The notes beneath the pieces are model-generated. The model worked only from the letters and a program-made list of their open reading frames with translations. It did not search any database and was not told where the DNA came from. From Bauldia sp. (GTDB taxonomy: Bacteria > Pseudomonadota > Alphaproteobacteria > Rhizobiales > Kaistiaceae), in contig JBBCGQ010000001.1 in the NCBI GenBank assembly GCA_037200845.1, positions 2,554,237 to 2,618,236 of the forward strand: DNA of 64,000 nucleotides. Direction: 5' to 3'. Both the position numbers and the translations under genes were made by a program. Each line of letters starts with the position of its first letter. Position 1 is the first letter of the stretch. Below are positions 27,271 through 35,542 of the stretch, in pieces.

Positions 27271-27717
27271 TCATCCGGCTTTCTTCGCCGGCTTCTTCGC
27301 GACTGCCTGCTCCGGCTTCGCCGTGTTGAGCTTCACCGCCGCTTTGATCAGCGCCTTGAACGCCTTCTCGTCGATCTTGTCGCCCTCGCGGAAATCGATG
27401 GCGCGGCGCGTGGCGCCTTCGAGGCTGGAGTTGAAGAGGCGCGACGGATCGGGCAGCGACGCGCCCCTGGCAAAGGTCGTCTTCACCGCCGCCTTGTAGG
27501 TCTCCCCGGTGCAGATCAGCCCGTCGTGCGACCACACCGGGATGCCCCACTTCCACTCCTCGACCGCGTCCGGATCGGCTTGCCGGATGAGCGCGCGGAT
27601 GCGGGCGAGCGTCTCGCCGCGCCAGCCGGGCAGCTCGGCGATCGCGATGTCGATGAGTTTTGACGCGGCGGCGCCTGCGGCGACGGCTTTCTTCTCGGCG
27701 GGGGATGCTTTTTTCAT
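27271..27717 (-). CDS. DUF1801 domain-containing protein
   Basis: 148 residues from ATG 27717 (MKKASPAEKKAVAAGAAASK). The fold is marked by LPGWRGETLARIRALIRQAD, EEWKWGIPVWSHDGLICTG and FKTTFARGASLPDPSRLFNS-like text, typical of small DUF1801/YdhG-like proteins. The C-terminus is Lys/Ala-rich (AVAKKPAKKAG). Function unknown; some relatives link to iron or stress. Another DUF1801 gene lies 520 bases upstream in the same direction, separated by two gene fragments, so this is a small local family. Confidence 0.75.
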   Translation of the reverse strand: MKKASPAEKKAVAAGAAASKLIDIAIAELPGWRGETLARIRALIRQADPDAVEEWKWGIPVWSHDGLICTGETYKAAVKTTFARGASLPDPSRLFNSSLEGATRRAIDFREGDKIDEKAFKALIKAAVKLNTAKPEQAVAKKPAKKAG

Positions 27718-27769
27718 CGCTGCGGTCCGCGGCCCTCTTGGCTGACGTCGCCGCGACGATAACGCAAAA

Positions 27770-27940
27770 TCAGCCGCGCTTCTTCGTCCTTGGCTTCGCG
27801 CCGTAGCGCAAGCCGTCGACGAGCAGTGCGACCATGCGCTGGGCGGCGGCGGCGCCTTCGCCATGCGACTGCGTCGACAGGCTTGCCACCGCGCCCAGCA
27901 GTTCGCCTGGCTCCACGCCGGCGCGGATCTCGCCCGCCTC
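27770..27940 (-). pseudogene. TetR/AcrR regulator, C-terminal fragment
   Basis: The reading frame ending at 27770 encodes EIRAGVEPGELLGAVASLST, then EGAAAAQRMVALLVDGLRYG and ends AKPRTKKRG. This is the end of the ligand-binding domain of a TetR-family regulator. The rest, including the DNA-binding domain, is missing: upstream of about 27940 the DNA belongs to an aldo/keto reductase on the other strand. It has no start and is a remnant of a deletion or rearrangement. Confidence 0.65.
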
Positions 27941-28213
27941 CGCACCGAGGAGCCGCCCTACTCGATGCTCGACCGCGGCATCGAGCGCGACATGCTGCCG
28001 ACCTGCCAGCGCTATGGCATGGGCGTGACCTCGGCCATTCTCGGTCCGCGCACGATGGCCCAGCTCGACGAGCTCCTCGCCGGCGCCGAGGTGCGGCTTG
28101 CGGACGATGTGCTGGACCGGATCGACCAGATCGTGCCGCCCGGCGCCGATGTCGGCATCAATGAAGCCGACTACCAGCCGCCGGCGCTGACGCAGGCGAA
28201 CCTGCGCCGCGCG
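27935..28213 (+). pseudogene. Aldo/keto reductase remnant with internal deletion
   Basis: The frame reads LRTEEPPYSMLDRGIERDML, then PTCQRYGMGV, and jumps directly to TSAILGPRTMAQLDELLAGA and DRIDQIVPPGADVGINEADY. In intact aldo/keto reductases about 80-100 residues lie between these blocks. The N-terminal barrel half is missing too. So both ends of a reductase gene have been lost and the middle collapsed. A TetR regulator commonly sits beside such reductases, so the two fragments probably mark one deleted locus. Confidence 0.7.
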
Positions 28214-28240
28214 TGGTCGCGGAACGCGCCGCGGCGTGAA

Positions 28241-28717
28241 CTACGCCAGCCAGCCGGGCAGCTTGCTCGCCTGCTTCACCCACGCGGCGAACTGCTTCTC
28301 GTCGAAGCCGTCGTCCTCGTGGATGTCGAGGTAGCGCGTGTTCTCGCCTTTGGACTCGCCGGGCGGCAGCGGCTTCAGCGAGGCGCCCTTGAAGAAGACG
28401 ACCTTCACGTACTTGGTGAAGCAGTGGAAGCTGAGGAACCAGCCTTGGCCCGCGAGACCGTAGAAGGGCGAGTTCCATTTCACCGCCTTCTGCACGCCCG
28501 GCACGGTGCGCGTGACGAGCGCATCGATGCCGGCGGCGACGTCGCGCTTCCAGCCCGGCGTCGCGGCGATGTAGGCCGCGACCGGCGCGTCGCCATCGGC
28601 CTTGGCAATCTGCGGATTGCCGCCGGATAGCAGTTTTGGCTTCACAGCCTTGCCGGACGGCGGTTTCGCCGGCGCCTTGCGCGGCCTGATAGTCTTGGTC
28701 GTTGCGGGTTTGCGCAT
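28241..28717 (-). CDS. DUF1801 domain-containing protein
   Basis: 158 residues from ATG 28717. A basic N-terminal tail (MRKPATTKTIRPRKAPAKPP) precedes the domain: TPGWKRDVAAGIDALVTRTV, KAVKWNSPFYGLAGQGWFLS and YVKVVFFKGASLKPLPPGES. The final EKQFAAWVKQASKLPGW is also typical. It is a paralogue-type neighbour of the DUF1801 protein at 27271. Role unknown. It lies 11 bases downstream of the FAD oxidase gene and is probably in its operon. Confidence 0.8.
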   Translation of the reverse strand: MRKPATTKTIRPRKAPAKPPSGKAVKPKLLSGGNPQIAKADGDAPVAAYIAATPGWKRDVAAGIDALVTRTVPGVQKAVKWNSPFYGLAGQGWFLSFHCFTKYVKVVFFKGASLKPLPPGESKGENTRYLDIHEDDGFDEKQFAAWVKQASKLPGWLA

Positions 28718-28728
28718 GGTGTCTCGCG

Positions 28729-29979
28729 CTACTTGCCGAGGATATATTTATCGACGAACGCGTTGCGGAATTTGCCGCCCGGATCGAGCTTGGCGGCGAG
28801 CCCGCGGAAATCGTCCATCCGCGCATAGCCGGCGCGCACTTTCTCCGGCGACAGCGAGAACAGTTTGCCCCAATGCGGCAGGGGATCGAGCGGCGCGAGT
28901 TGCGCTTCCATCTCGTGGAGCGCGCGGCGGACTCCGTATTCCTGCCGGAAAGTGAAGTGGAAGGCGACGACGTCGCGCTGGTAGGCGGGGCTGAGCCAGA
29001 GGTCGTCGGCAGCGATGGTGCGGATCTCCGACACCATGAGGTACGGCCCGAGCGCCCTGCCCCAGCGGCGAAGGATCGCGATGGCGTCCGCGGCCCGCTC
29101 GCGCGCCACGAAATATTCCGCCTGCAGCTCGGCGCCGCTCGACGGCGTGAAGTCCATGCGGAAGTGCGGCAGGCGGTCGTGCCAGGCGCCGGGCACGCCG
29201 AGCTGCTCGGTCGCGGCCGTCGCGTCGTGGCCGGGCAGCGGATGCATCTTCGCCGTCGCACGCGTGGCGCCGAAGAAATCGGCGCGCGGCATGAAGGCAT
29301 CGGCGCGGCTCTTGATCCACACCTGGTTGATCGCGTCGCTCCGCCAGTCGGTGAACAGGCTGACGCTGTACCCGGCCGCGACGATCGCATCGAAATTCGC
29401 GGTGAGTTCGGCAAGCGGCAGGTCGAGCCACAGGTCCTGGCGGACCGTGAAGCTCGGCTCGACGGCGAGCGTCAGCTTCGTCATGACGCCGAGCGCGCCG
29501 AGATTGACGACGGCGCCGGCGAAGGTGTCGCCGTCCTTGTCGCGCGACAGCGTGCTGAGTTCGCCCTCGGCGCCGATGAATTCGATGGCGCGGACGGCGG
29601 TGGCGAGATTGCCGAGCGTTACGCCCGAGCCGTGCGTCGCCGTGGCGATGGCGCCGGCGATCGAGATGTGCGGCAGCGAGGCGAGATTGTGGAGGGCGTA
29701 GCCGGCGGCGTGGAGCGCGGGCGCAAGGTCGCCGTAGCGCGTGCCGCCTTCGACGGTGACGGTGCGCTGCGCCGCGTCGATCGACAGCGCGCCGCGCCGC
29801 TTCTCCAGCGACAGGTGCGTCGCGTCGGTGTCGGCGATGTCGTTGAAGCAGTGGCGGGAGCCGACGACGCGGAGTTTCGTCGCGGCGCGCACGGCGGCCT
29901 GCGCCTCGGCGACGGTTGCCGGCGCGACCAGCGCGGTCGCGTGATAGGCCAGGTTTCCCGCCCAGTTGGTGCCGGCCAT
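28729..29979 (-). CDS. FAD-linked alditol/aldonolactone oxidase family protein
   Basis: 416 residues. VVGSRHCFNDIADTD holds the histidine that usually carries covalent FAD, LPHISIAGAIATATHGSG is the PP-loop region, and the C-terminal domain contains PHWGKLF, the HWxK catalytic motif of xylitol/alditol and lactone oxidases. The enzyme should oxidise a sugar alcohol or lactone with oxygen as acceptor; the substrate is not predictable. Two ATGs (29982, 29979) are possible; GGAGG upstream favours the second. The first overlaps the exonuclease stop as ATGA, so the genes are coupled. Confidence 0.85.
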   Translation of the reverse strand: MAGTNWAGNLAYHATALVAPATVAEAQAAVRAATKLRVVGSRHCFNDIADTDATHLSLEKRRGALSIDAAQRTVTVEGGTRYGDLAPALHAAGYALHNLASLPHISIAGAIATATHGSGVTLGNLATAVRAIEFIGAEGELSTLSRDKDGDTFAGAVVNLGALGVMTKLTLAVEPSFTVRQDLWLDLPLAELTANFDAIVAAGYSVSLFTDWRSDAINQVWIKSRADAFMPRADFFGATRATAKMHPLPGHDATAATEQLGVPGAWHDRLPHFRMDFTPSSGAELQAEYFVARERAADAIAILRRWGRALGPYLMVSEIRTIAADDLWLSPAYQRDVVAFHFTFRQEYGVRRALHEMEAQLAPLDPLPHWGKLFSLSPEKVRAGYARMDDFRGLAAKLDPGGKFRNAFVDKYILGK

Positions 29980-30842
29980 CATTCCTCCGCCAGTTTTTCG
30001 AGACGCCCGGCGAGCGCGTTGAGGCCCCATTGTTCTACCAGCGCCGCCGCCTTCGCCCACGTCGGCTTCATGTCGCCGAGGCGCGGCAGCGGCGCCTTCG
30101 CGTCCATGGTCGCGATCTTGCGGTAAAGGCGGAGCGTGTCGGCCTGCGCCGACAGGCGACCGGCGGCGAAGGCATCTTCGAGCGTCGCGAAGTGCGTCAG
30201 CAGGTTGGCGGCGCCGATCGCGCCGACGCCCTTGGCGCCGGGAATGCCGTCGGAGGGATCGCCGCGGAGCGCGATGAAGTCGGGCACCTGCCGCGGTTCC
30301 ACGCCGTAACGCTCGCGCACCTCCGCCGGCGTGACGCGCGCCCACTGCCCGCCGCCCATGGGATAGAGGATCGTGACGGCGTCGGAGGCGAGCTGGAAGG
30401 AGTCGCGATCGCCGCTCGCCACCAGCGCCGTGCCGCCGCGCTTCTCCTCGCGCCTGGCCGCGGCGGCGAGGAAATCGTCGGCCTCGTAGCCGGCGCCGCG
30501 CGCATTGGCGAAGCCGCAGGCCGCGACCAACTCGGGCATCAGCGCGAGCTGCTCGAGCAGCGCGTCGTCGAAGTCGCGGCCGGCCTGGTAGGACTCCAGC
30601 GCCTCGTGGCGATAGGTCGCCTCCTCCAGCGTGTCCCAGCCGACGACGACGGCGCGTGGGCTTTCCTGCTCGTAGAGGCGGATGAGCGTGTTGGCGAAGC
30701 CGACGATGGCGCCCGCCGGCCGCTTGTTGGCACGGCGGATGGTCTTCGGCAGCCCGTGATAGGCGCGGTGCGTGAACGAGTCGCCGTCGACCACCAGCAG
30801 CGGCCGCGTCGATGCCTTGCGCGGGCGTGGCGTGGCGGTCAC
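29979..30842 (-). CDS. Stand-alone 5'-3' exonuclease (FEN-like, Pol I N-terminal domain type)
   Basis: 287 residues from GTG 30842. Metal-binding acidic residues are visible in LLVVDGDSFTHRAYHGL, VVVGWDT, GYEADDFLAAAA and VASGDRDSFQL; the helix-hairpin segment is GDPSDGIPGAKGVGAIGAAN. There is no polymerase or proofreading domain. Such proteins remove primers or process flaps. It is upstream of, and translationally coupled to, the FAD oxidase, an unusual pairing. A phased array of DnaA-box-like motifs lies 85-160 bases upstream of its start, suggesting replication-linked control. Confidence 0.85.
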   Translation of the reverse strand: MTATPRPRKASTRPLLVVDGDSFTHRAYHGLPKTIRRANKRPAGAIVGFANTLIRLYEQESPRAVVVGWDTLEEATYRHEALESYQAGRDFDDALLEQLALMPELVAACGFANARGAGYEADDFLAAAARREEKRGGTALVASGDRDSFQLASDAVTILYPMGGGQWARVTPAEVRERYGVEPRQVPDFIALRGDPSDGIPGAKGVGAIGAANLLTHFATLEDAFAAGRLSAQADTLRLYRKIATMDAKAPLPRLGDMKPTWAKAAALVEQWGLNALAGRLEKLAEE

Positions 30843-30926
30843 GGGAAACAGCGGCGGCGCGGCGGCATGACCGGGATGATGCCCTGGCGGCGGAAAGGGC
30901 GCGAGAGGCGCTGCCGGATGTCTCTC

Positions 30927-31000
30927 TCCACAGGCTGTCCCCAGGCTATCCCCAACTTATCCACAGGTTATGCACAGGTTTGAGCACAGCCTTATCCCCA
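30927..31000. repeat. Phased array of DnaA-box-like 11-mers
   Basis: Six units in tandem, 11 or 12 bases each: CAGGCTGTCCC, CAGGCTATCCC, CAACTTATCCA, CAGGTTATGCA, CAGGTTTGAGCA, CAGCCTTATCCC. Two carry exact DnaA boxes on the + strand, TTATCCACA (30957-30965) and TTATGCACA (30968-30976); TTATCCCCA (30992-31000) has one mismatch. The one-turn spacing puts all sites on one face of the helix. It lies in the 162-base gap upstream of the exonuclease gene. Confidence 0.75.
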
Positions 31001-31004
31001 CGCG

Positions 31005-31829
31005 TTAAGCCTTGGTGGCGATGGCATATTGGCGGTCGGCCCGTGCGCTGAGCGGCCTGACCTTATAGCCGCGCGTCGCGCCGATCTCGGCGACGGCCTT
31101 GACGATGCCCGGGTAGCGGTCCGGCGTCACGTCGTCGAAGACGATCATGTCGCCGCTCTGCTGGCGCGCCGCCACGTGCTCGAATTCAGCGATCACCGAG
31201 GGGTAGTCGTGCTGCCCGTCCAGGAAGGCAAAGTGGACACGCTCAGGCATGACGCGGTGGAGCGTCACGCGCGTATCGCCCCAGACGAACACGACGTGCG
31301 CGGCGATGAGATCGTGCCACGGCGCCAGCAGTTCGCGGCGGGTGCGCGGGCCGTCGTTGTCGTCGATGACGTTCCAGTGGATGGCGCGGTCGTGCGGCAG
31401 CGTGTCGAAGGTCAGGATCGTGCCGCCGGTGCCGGAGTCGGTGAGCGCCCTCGCCATGCACAGCGCCGAGAACCCGCGCGCGGTGCCGGTCTCCAGCACC
31501 GTCAACTGCCCTACGCCGCCGGCACGGCGGATGTAGTCGCGCAAGAGCGCGTAGAGCACGCGGCCGTGGGGCCAGGCGAGCGCCGATTTCTTCACGACCA
31601 CCTGCGTGTGGAGCGCAAGGCCGTCGAGAAAACCGCGGTCGATGGCGAAGCCGCTCTCGGCTTCTATCGCGTCGATCTCGGGATAGGCCGCCTGCCGGGC
31701 CTTCTCATAAAGCGCCAGATACGTGGCGCGATCGGCCTGCGGGGCATTGCCGAACGGGCTGTCGGCCGCGGTTTGCCGCTCCATCCGGTCGGCGATCGTC
31801 AGGAGTCCCCGGGCAATCGAACGCAGCAT
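31005..31829 (-). CDS. Class I SAM-dependent methyltransferase (Methyltransf_24-like)
   Basis: 274 residues from ATG 31829 (MLRSIARGLLTIADRMERQT). The SAM site is in LTVLETGTARGFSALCMARA, and the later VHFAFLDGQHDYPSVIAEFE and GDMIVFDDVTPDRYPGIVKA match the class that acts on sugars or polyketide-like substrates. ETGTARG in place of a glycine-rich loop is usual for this subgroup. Substrate unknown. It is leftward, just downstream of the damaged gene at 31908, and 5 bases from the DnaA-box array. Confidence 0.75.
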   Translation of the reverse strand: MLRSIARGLLTIADRMERQTAADSPFGNAPQADRATYLALYEKARQAAYPEIDAIEAESGFAIDRGFLDGLALHTQVVVKKSALAWPHGRVLYALLRDYIRRAGGVGQLTVLETGTARGFSALCMARALTDSGTGGTILTFDTLPHDRAIHWNVIDDNDGPRTRRELLAPWHDLIAAHVVFVWGDTRVTLHRVMPERVHFAFLDGQHDYPSVIAEFEHVAARQQSGDMIVFDDVTPDRYPGIVKAVAEIGATRGYKVRPLSARADRQYAIATKA

Positions 31830-31907
31830 GGTCAGGCCATCGTTGGCAGAAATCGACGGACAAGCCATGCACAGCGCCGCCCCGGAAGGCAACAGCCGGC
31901 ACGGAGG

Positions 31908-32750
31908 CTACTGCCCCGGCGCACCTTCCGGATCGGGGATGTCGGCCGGCGGCACGGGTATGCCGCTGGCGTCGCGCGTGTTGGGGTAGAGGAACCAGCC
32001 GCGGCGGGCCGGCGGTGGCGGGGCCAGGAGTTCCAGCGGCGCCGGGCCCGTGATCGTCTGCGGACCGGCGTCGGCGGTTGTCCGTCGGCGGCGCCAGCGG
32101 CGCGGGTGCCGCAGGCGCGGGCTCGGCTGCCTTGTGCTCGGCGAGGATGCGGTCGATGTCCGACATCATCGCACCGACGTCGTCGCCCTGCGCGGCGGGC
32201 GCACCGGACGCGGCGGTAGCCGCGGGGAAGCGAGGCGACGGTCGGCGTCGTCGGGCGCAGGCGCGGCAGCGGCGGATTGGCCGGCGCCGCGCTCGGGCGC
32301 CGGCATCGGCTCGAGCGTGGCGGTGTTCGTGGCTGGCGCCGCTGCCTCCGTTGACGGCTCAATGGCCGCCGGAGGCGAGACGGTATCCGTCGCAAACGAT
32401 CCGCTGCCGGTGTTGCCGTCGGGCGCGATGACGCGCACGCCCGGACCGGCGGTGTCCTCGATGGCGGGCGGCGGCGGCTCCAGCGCGATCGGCGCCGGCG
32501 GCTCGCTCACCGATTCCGTCACGGCCGGCGCGTTGCCGGTGATGACCTTGCCGAAGGTGGCGGCGAGAACGCCGATGCCGATCAGCACCGCGGCAACGCC
32601 GACGATGGCGACGCCCGGACGACGGCGGCGCCGGGCCTTGGGGTCGGGCGGCAACGGATCGATCGGCCGCGCCTCGAAACGGGCGCCGTGCGCGGCGGCT
32701 TCCTCCGACGAGGGCGCCGCGATCTCGGCGGAGCGCACCTTGCGCTCCAT
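31908..32750 (-). pseudogene. Membrane-anchored hypothetical protein broken by two compensating frame changes
   Basis: From ATG 32750 (MERKVRSAEIAAPSSEEAAA) the protein has a basic stretch (DPKARRRRRPGVA), one membrane helix (AIVGVAAVLIGIGVLAATFG) and a long Pro/Ala-rich extracytoplasmic region. Near 32235 the conserved text moves to another frame (RFPAATAASGAPAAQG, then MMSDIDRILAEHKAA). Near 32080 it returns to the first (TITGPAPLELLAPPPP, GWFLYPNTRDASGIPVPPAD), ending at TAG 31910-31908. The original frame stops at 32166. Whether these indels are real or assembly errors cannot be told here. No domain is recognised. Confidence 0.6.
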
Positions 32751-33041
32751 GGGCAATATCGTCAGGCGCGGCTCGACGCGCCCGTCATTGTCCGCCGGCT
32801 TGTCGCCATCCGGCGGAAATGAGCGAATAGCTCACCACGGCCTCCACCTCCATCGATCTTTCCGGCACTCGCCGCACCGCCCGCCCCGCGCATTCTACCC
32901 GCTCCCTCGATCCCTAAGTCCGAGGGCTCGGTTAGAGCGCGCCAATGCGGAAGTGTGATGGCTGAACTTCGCCGGTTCTAAGGCACGCGGCGCCCGTGTT
33001 AGGGTATCTTTCGATCACGGTTCGTGACGGGAGGAAAACCG

Positions 33042-33472
33042 ATGCTGACGCGCCTCGCCTCGTTCGGCCTTGCCCTTGTCGCCGCAACCGGCCTCGCCAC
33101 CGCGGCGCCGGTTGCCTTTGCGCCGGACGCCAGCGGCGCCATCACCTTCGTCATGCCGTCCGGCAACGTCGCCTGGCATCTACACGCCGGCCGGCGGCTC
33201 GTCGGTCTACACGCCGGCCGACGGCGGGCCGGAGCTGTCGTGCGACCGCCGCCGAGCCGACGTACCTCCGCTTCACCCTTGCCGCGAGCGGCCCGACCAG
33301 CGTCATCGGCGACGTCGGCGACCCCGGCTGCTGCGGCGGGTCGAATTCGTTCGCGTATGGGCAGACGTGGAACATGCCGCCGTTCTCGTGCACCTCGGCG
33401 ACCAGCGGACTGGTGTGCAAGCGCGGCGGGAATGGGTTCACGATTTCGAAGAATAAGATCGAGGCGCATTAG
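33042..33472 (+). pseudogene. Secreted cysteine-containing protein broken by two +1 frame changes
   Basis: Good ribosome-binding site (GGGAGGAAAACC) before ATG 33042. Signal peptide MLTRLASFGLALVAATGLAT. The conserved protein reads ITFVMPSGNVA, then (frame 2) IYTPAGGSSVYTPADGGPEL SCD, then (frame 3) AEPTYLRFTLAASGPTSVIG and FAYGQTWNMPPFSCTSATSG, ending at 33472. Extra bases are suspected near 33176 (GCCTGGCATC for GCCTGCATC) and near 33250 (GACCGCCGCC). The restored protein, about 140 residues, would be a small exported protein with several cysteines; function unknown. Confidence 0.65.
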
Positions 33473-33511
33473 TTTCGCGGTGATCGCCTGGCGATGCCGG
33501 TGGGGAGGAGA

Positions 33512-33662
33512 GACACCCCTCCCCAAAACCGCGAAGCGGTTTTGGCCCTCCCGCAAGGGGAGGGCTCAAGCGGAGTTTGTGGAGGCTCGGTGTTCCCACA
33601 CGACGAACCATCCCCTTGCGGGAGGGTCAAAACGCCGTAGGCGTTTTGGGGAGGGGTGTGCC
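33512..33662. repeat. Palindromic repeat pair, inverted
   Basis: CACCCCTCCCCAAAACCGCG - AAGCGGTTTTGG - CCCTCCCGCAAGGGGAGGGC with tail TCAAGCGGAGTTTGTG, then about 40 bases later CCTTGCGGGAGGGTCAAAAC - GCCGTAGGCGTTTTGGGG - AGGGGTGTG. The two modules form a larger inverted repeat. Related to 26786-26845. Confidence 0.8.
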
Positions 33663-33678
33663 TCCTCCCCAGGTAGCG

Positions 33679-34131
33679 TCAGCCCAGCATCCCCTTCACC
33701 ACTCCACTCGCCTTGGCGAAATCCATCTTGCCGGAATGCTTCGCCTTCAGCGCCGCCATCACCTTGCCCATGTCCTTGGCGCTCGTCGCGCCGGCTTCCT
33801 TGATCGCCTCGGCGATCGCGGCGCGGACTTCGTCCTCGCTCATCTGCTGCGGCAGGAAGGACTGGATGACCGCGATCTCGGCGCGCTCGTTCGCCGCGAG
33901 CTCCGGCCGCGCGCCCTTGTCGTAGAGCTCGGCCGACTCCTGGCGCTGCTTCACCAGCTTCTGCAGCAGCGGCAGCAGCGCCTCGTCGGATAGGTCGCCC
34001 TTGCCGCCGGTGCGCGCCTCGATCTCGGCGTTCTTGATGGCCGAGGACACCATGCGCAGCGTCGACAGGCGCGCCTTGTCGCCCGATTTCATCGCGGTCT
34101 TGGTTTCATCGGCGATGCGTTCGCGGATCAT
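33679..34131 (-). CDS. GatB/YqeY domain-containing protein
   Basis: 150 residues from ATG 34131 (MIRERIADETKTAMKSGDKA). The whole length matches YqeY: RLSTLRMVSSAIKNAEIEAR, YDKGARPELAANERAEIAVI, FLPQQMSEDEVRAAIAEAI and the Lys-rich MGKVMAALKAKHSGKMDFAK end. The domain is the tRNA-binding tail of the GatB amidotransferase subunit, here free-standing, with unclear function. In many relatives it sits close to carA, as here, so the placement is ordinary. Confidence 0.9.
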   Translation of the reverse strand: MIRERIADETKTAMKSGDKARLSTLRMVSSAIKNAEIEARTGGKGDLSDEALLPLLQKLVKQRQESAELYDKGARPELAANERAEIAVIQSFLPQQMSEDEVRAAIAEAIKEAGATSAKDMGKVMAALKAKHSGKMDFAKASGVVKGMLG

Positions 34132-34281
34132 GGGCCCATCCTTGTGAATCGCGGGGAACATTAACGCAGTGGTGCGGAACGTGTCATAGACGGGAAACGG
34201 CCGCCTTTGCCAATATCGGCGATGGCACGGCTTGTGCCTGCTTGCGGCCGGCCAAGCATCCAAAACGAGGGGACCAGCACC

Positions 34282-35112
34282 ATGGCAATAGTGAAGGAAG
34301 ACAGCTTCGCCGGCACCGGCGGCAAGATCGCCTACCGCTCCTGGCTTCCGGAGGGCGCGCCGAAGGCCGTCCTGGTGTTCTGCCACGGCTTCAATGCCCA
34401 CAGCGGATACTTTGCCTGGCCCGGCGCAAAGCAAGCGGCGCGCGGCTACGCCGTCTACGCCGCAGATCTCCGCGGTCGCGGCAAGTCCGACGGCACGCCG
34501 CGCTTCTATGTCGACGACATCAGCCAGTACACCAGCGACCTCGGCGCGATGATCAAGCTCGCCAAGTCGCGCCATCCCGGGCTGAAGGTCTTCCTGATGG
34601 GCCACAGCGCCGGCGGCGTCACCGCCGTCTACTACACGCTCGACAACCAGAACGAACTCGCCGGCCTGATCAGCGAAAGCTTCGCCTACAAGGTGCCGGC
34701 GCCGGACTTCATCATCAACGTGTTTGTCTGGCTCTCGTCGTTCTTCCCGAAGTTTCCGATCCTGGCGCTGAAGAACAGCGACTTCTCGCGCGACAAGCAG
34801 CACGTCGCCGAGATGGATGCCGACCCGCTGATCAAGGGCGAGAAGCAGCCGCTGAAGACGATCGCCGCGTTGAAGCTTGCCGGCGACCGTCTGCACCGCG
34901 AGTTCTCGAAGATCACGATCCCCGTGCTGATCCTGCACGGCACGGCGGACCACGCTACGCTCCCCGTGGGCAGCCAGGAGTTTTTCGACAAGGCCGGCTC
35001 GAAGGACAAGCAGATCAAGATCTACAAGGATCACTTCCACGACCTGCTTGCCGACGTCGGCAAGGAAGAGACGCTGGCGGATATCGAGGCGTGGTTGGAT
35101 AAGCGGGTGTAG
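34282..35112 (+). CDS. Alpha/beta hydrolase, monoacylglycerol-lipase type
   Basis: 276 residues. Catalytic triad: Ser in GHSAGGVTAV, Asp in LHGTADHAT, His in YKDHFHDLLAD. The HGFNAHSGYFAWPG oxyanion region and the YAADLRGRGKSDGTPRFYVD strand-loop are those of serine-aminopeptidase-type S33 hydrolases, including monoacylglycerol lipases. Probably cytoplasmic, as no signal peptide is seen. Substrate likely a lipid or ester. Ribosome-binding site GAGGGGACCAGCACC precedes ATG 34282. Confidence 0.85.
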   Translation: MAIVKEDSFAGTGGKIAYRSWLPEGAPKAVLVFCHGFNAHSGYFAWPGAKQAARGYAVYAADLRGRGKSDGTPRFYVDDISQYTSDLGAMIKLAKSRHPGLKVFLMGHSAGGVTAVYYTLDNQNELAGLISESFAYKVPAPDFIINVFVWLSSFFPKFPILALKNSDFSRDKQHVAEMDADPLIKGEKQPLKTIAALKLAGDRLHREFSKITIPVLILHGTADHATLPVGSQEFFDKAGSKDKQIKIYKDHFHDLLADVGKEETLADIEAWLDKRV

Positions 35113-35542
35113 GGCGGCGCCACCCCTCTCCGCTTTCCCCGCGAAAGCGGGGATCCAGGTCGTCAGGCGAGAGCGCAACTGCCTATCGTGCCGCGCTCGC
35201 CACCTGGGCCCCGCCTTCGCGGGGGAAGCGGAGCAGGAGGAAGACGCCGGTCGATACTCGCGGCGTGGTTGGAGAAGCGGTGTGGCGGAATTTCGACCGG
35301 CCGCGTCCCCTCACCCTTCGCCTCTAGTTCGCTTCGCTCTCAAGAGGCGAAGCCCTCTCCCACAGGTGGGAGAGGGGACCTGCCTCACTATTGGTTTGTC
35401 CCCTCTCCCACCTGTGGGAGAGGGCTCTTTCTCTTGGCGAGCGCAGCGAGCCTAGAGAAAGAGGGTGAGGGGGCGACGCCGCTGCGGCCGCCGCCCGCAC
35501 GCCTTTGACGCACCCGCCTCGCCTCGCTATCTAGGCGCCATC
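35113..35542. repeat. Intergenic palindromic repeat region upstream of carA
   Basis: About 430 bases with no gene. Around 35316-35475 it holds CCCTCTCCCACAGGTGGGAGAGGG twice, each a hairpin, flanked by inverted copies of a CGCTTCGCTCTCAAGAGGCGAAG-like module and its partner ending GAGGGTGAGGGGG. Around 35130-35235 is CTTTCCCCGCGAAAGCGGGG and CCCCGCCTTCGCGGGGG. The carA promoter must lie near 35480-35540 but no clear -35/-10 is seen. Confidence 0.7.

Noticed and set aside
30927-31000. Chromosomal replication origin
   Set aside because: DnaA-like boxes are present, but there is no clear AT-rich unwinding element and none of the genes usually near oriC in this order (hemE, parAB, gidA, rho).
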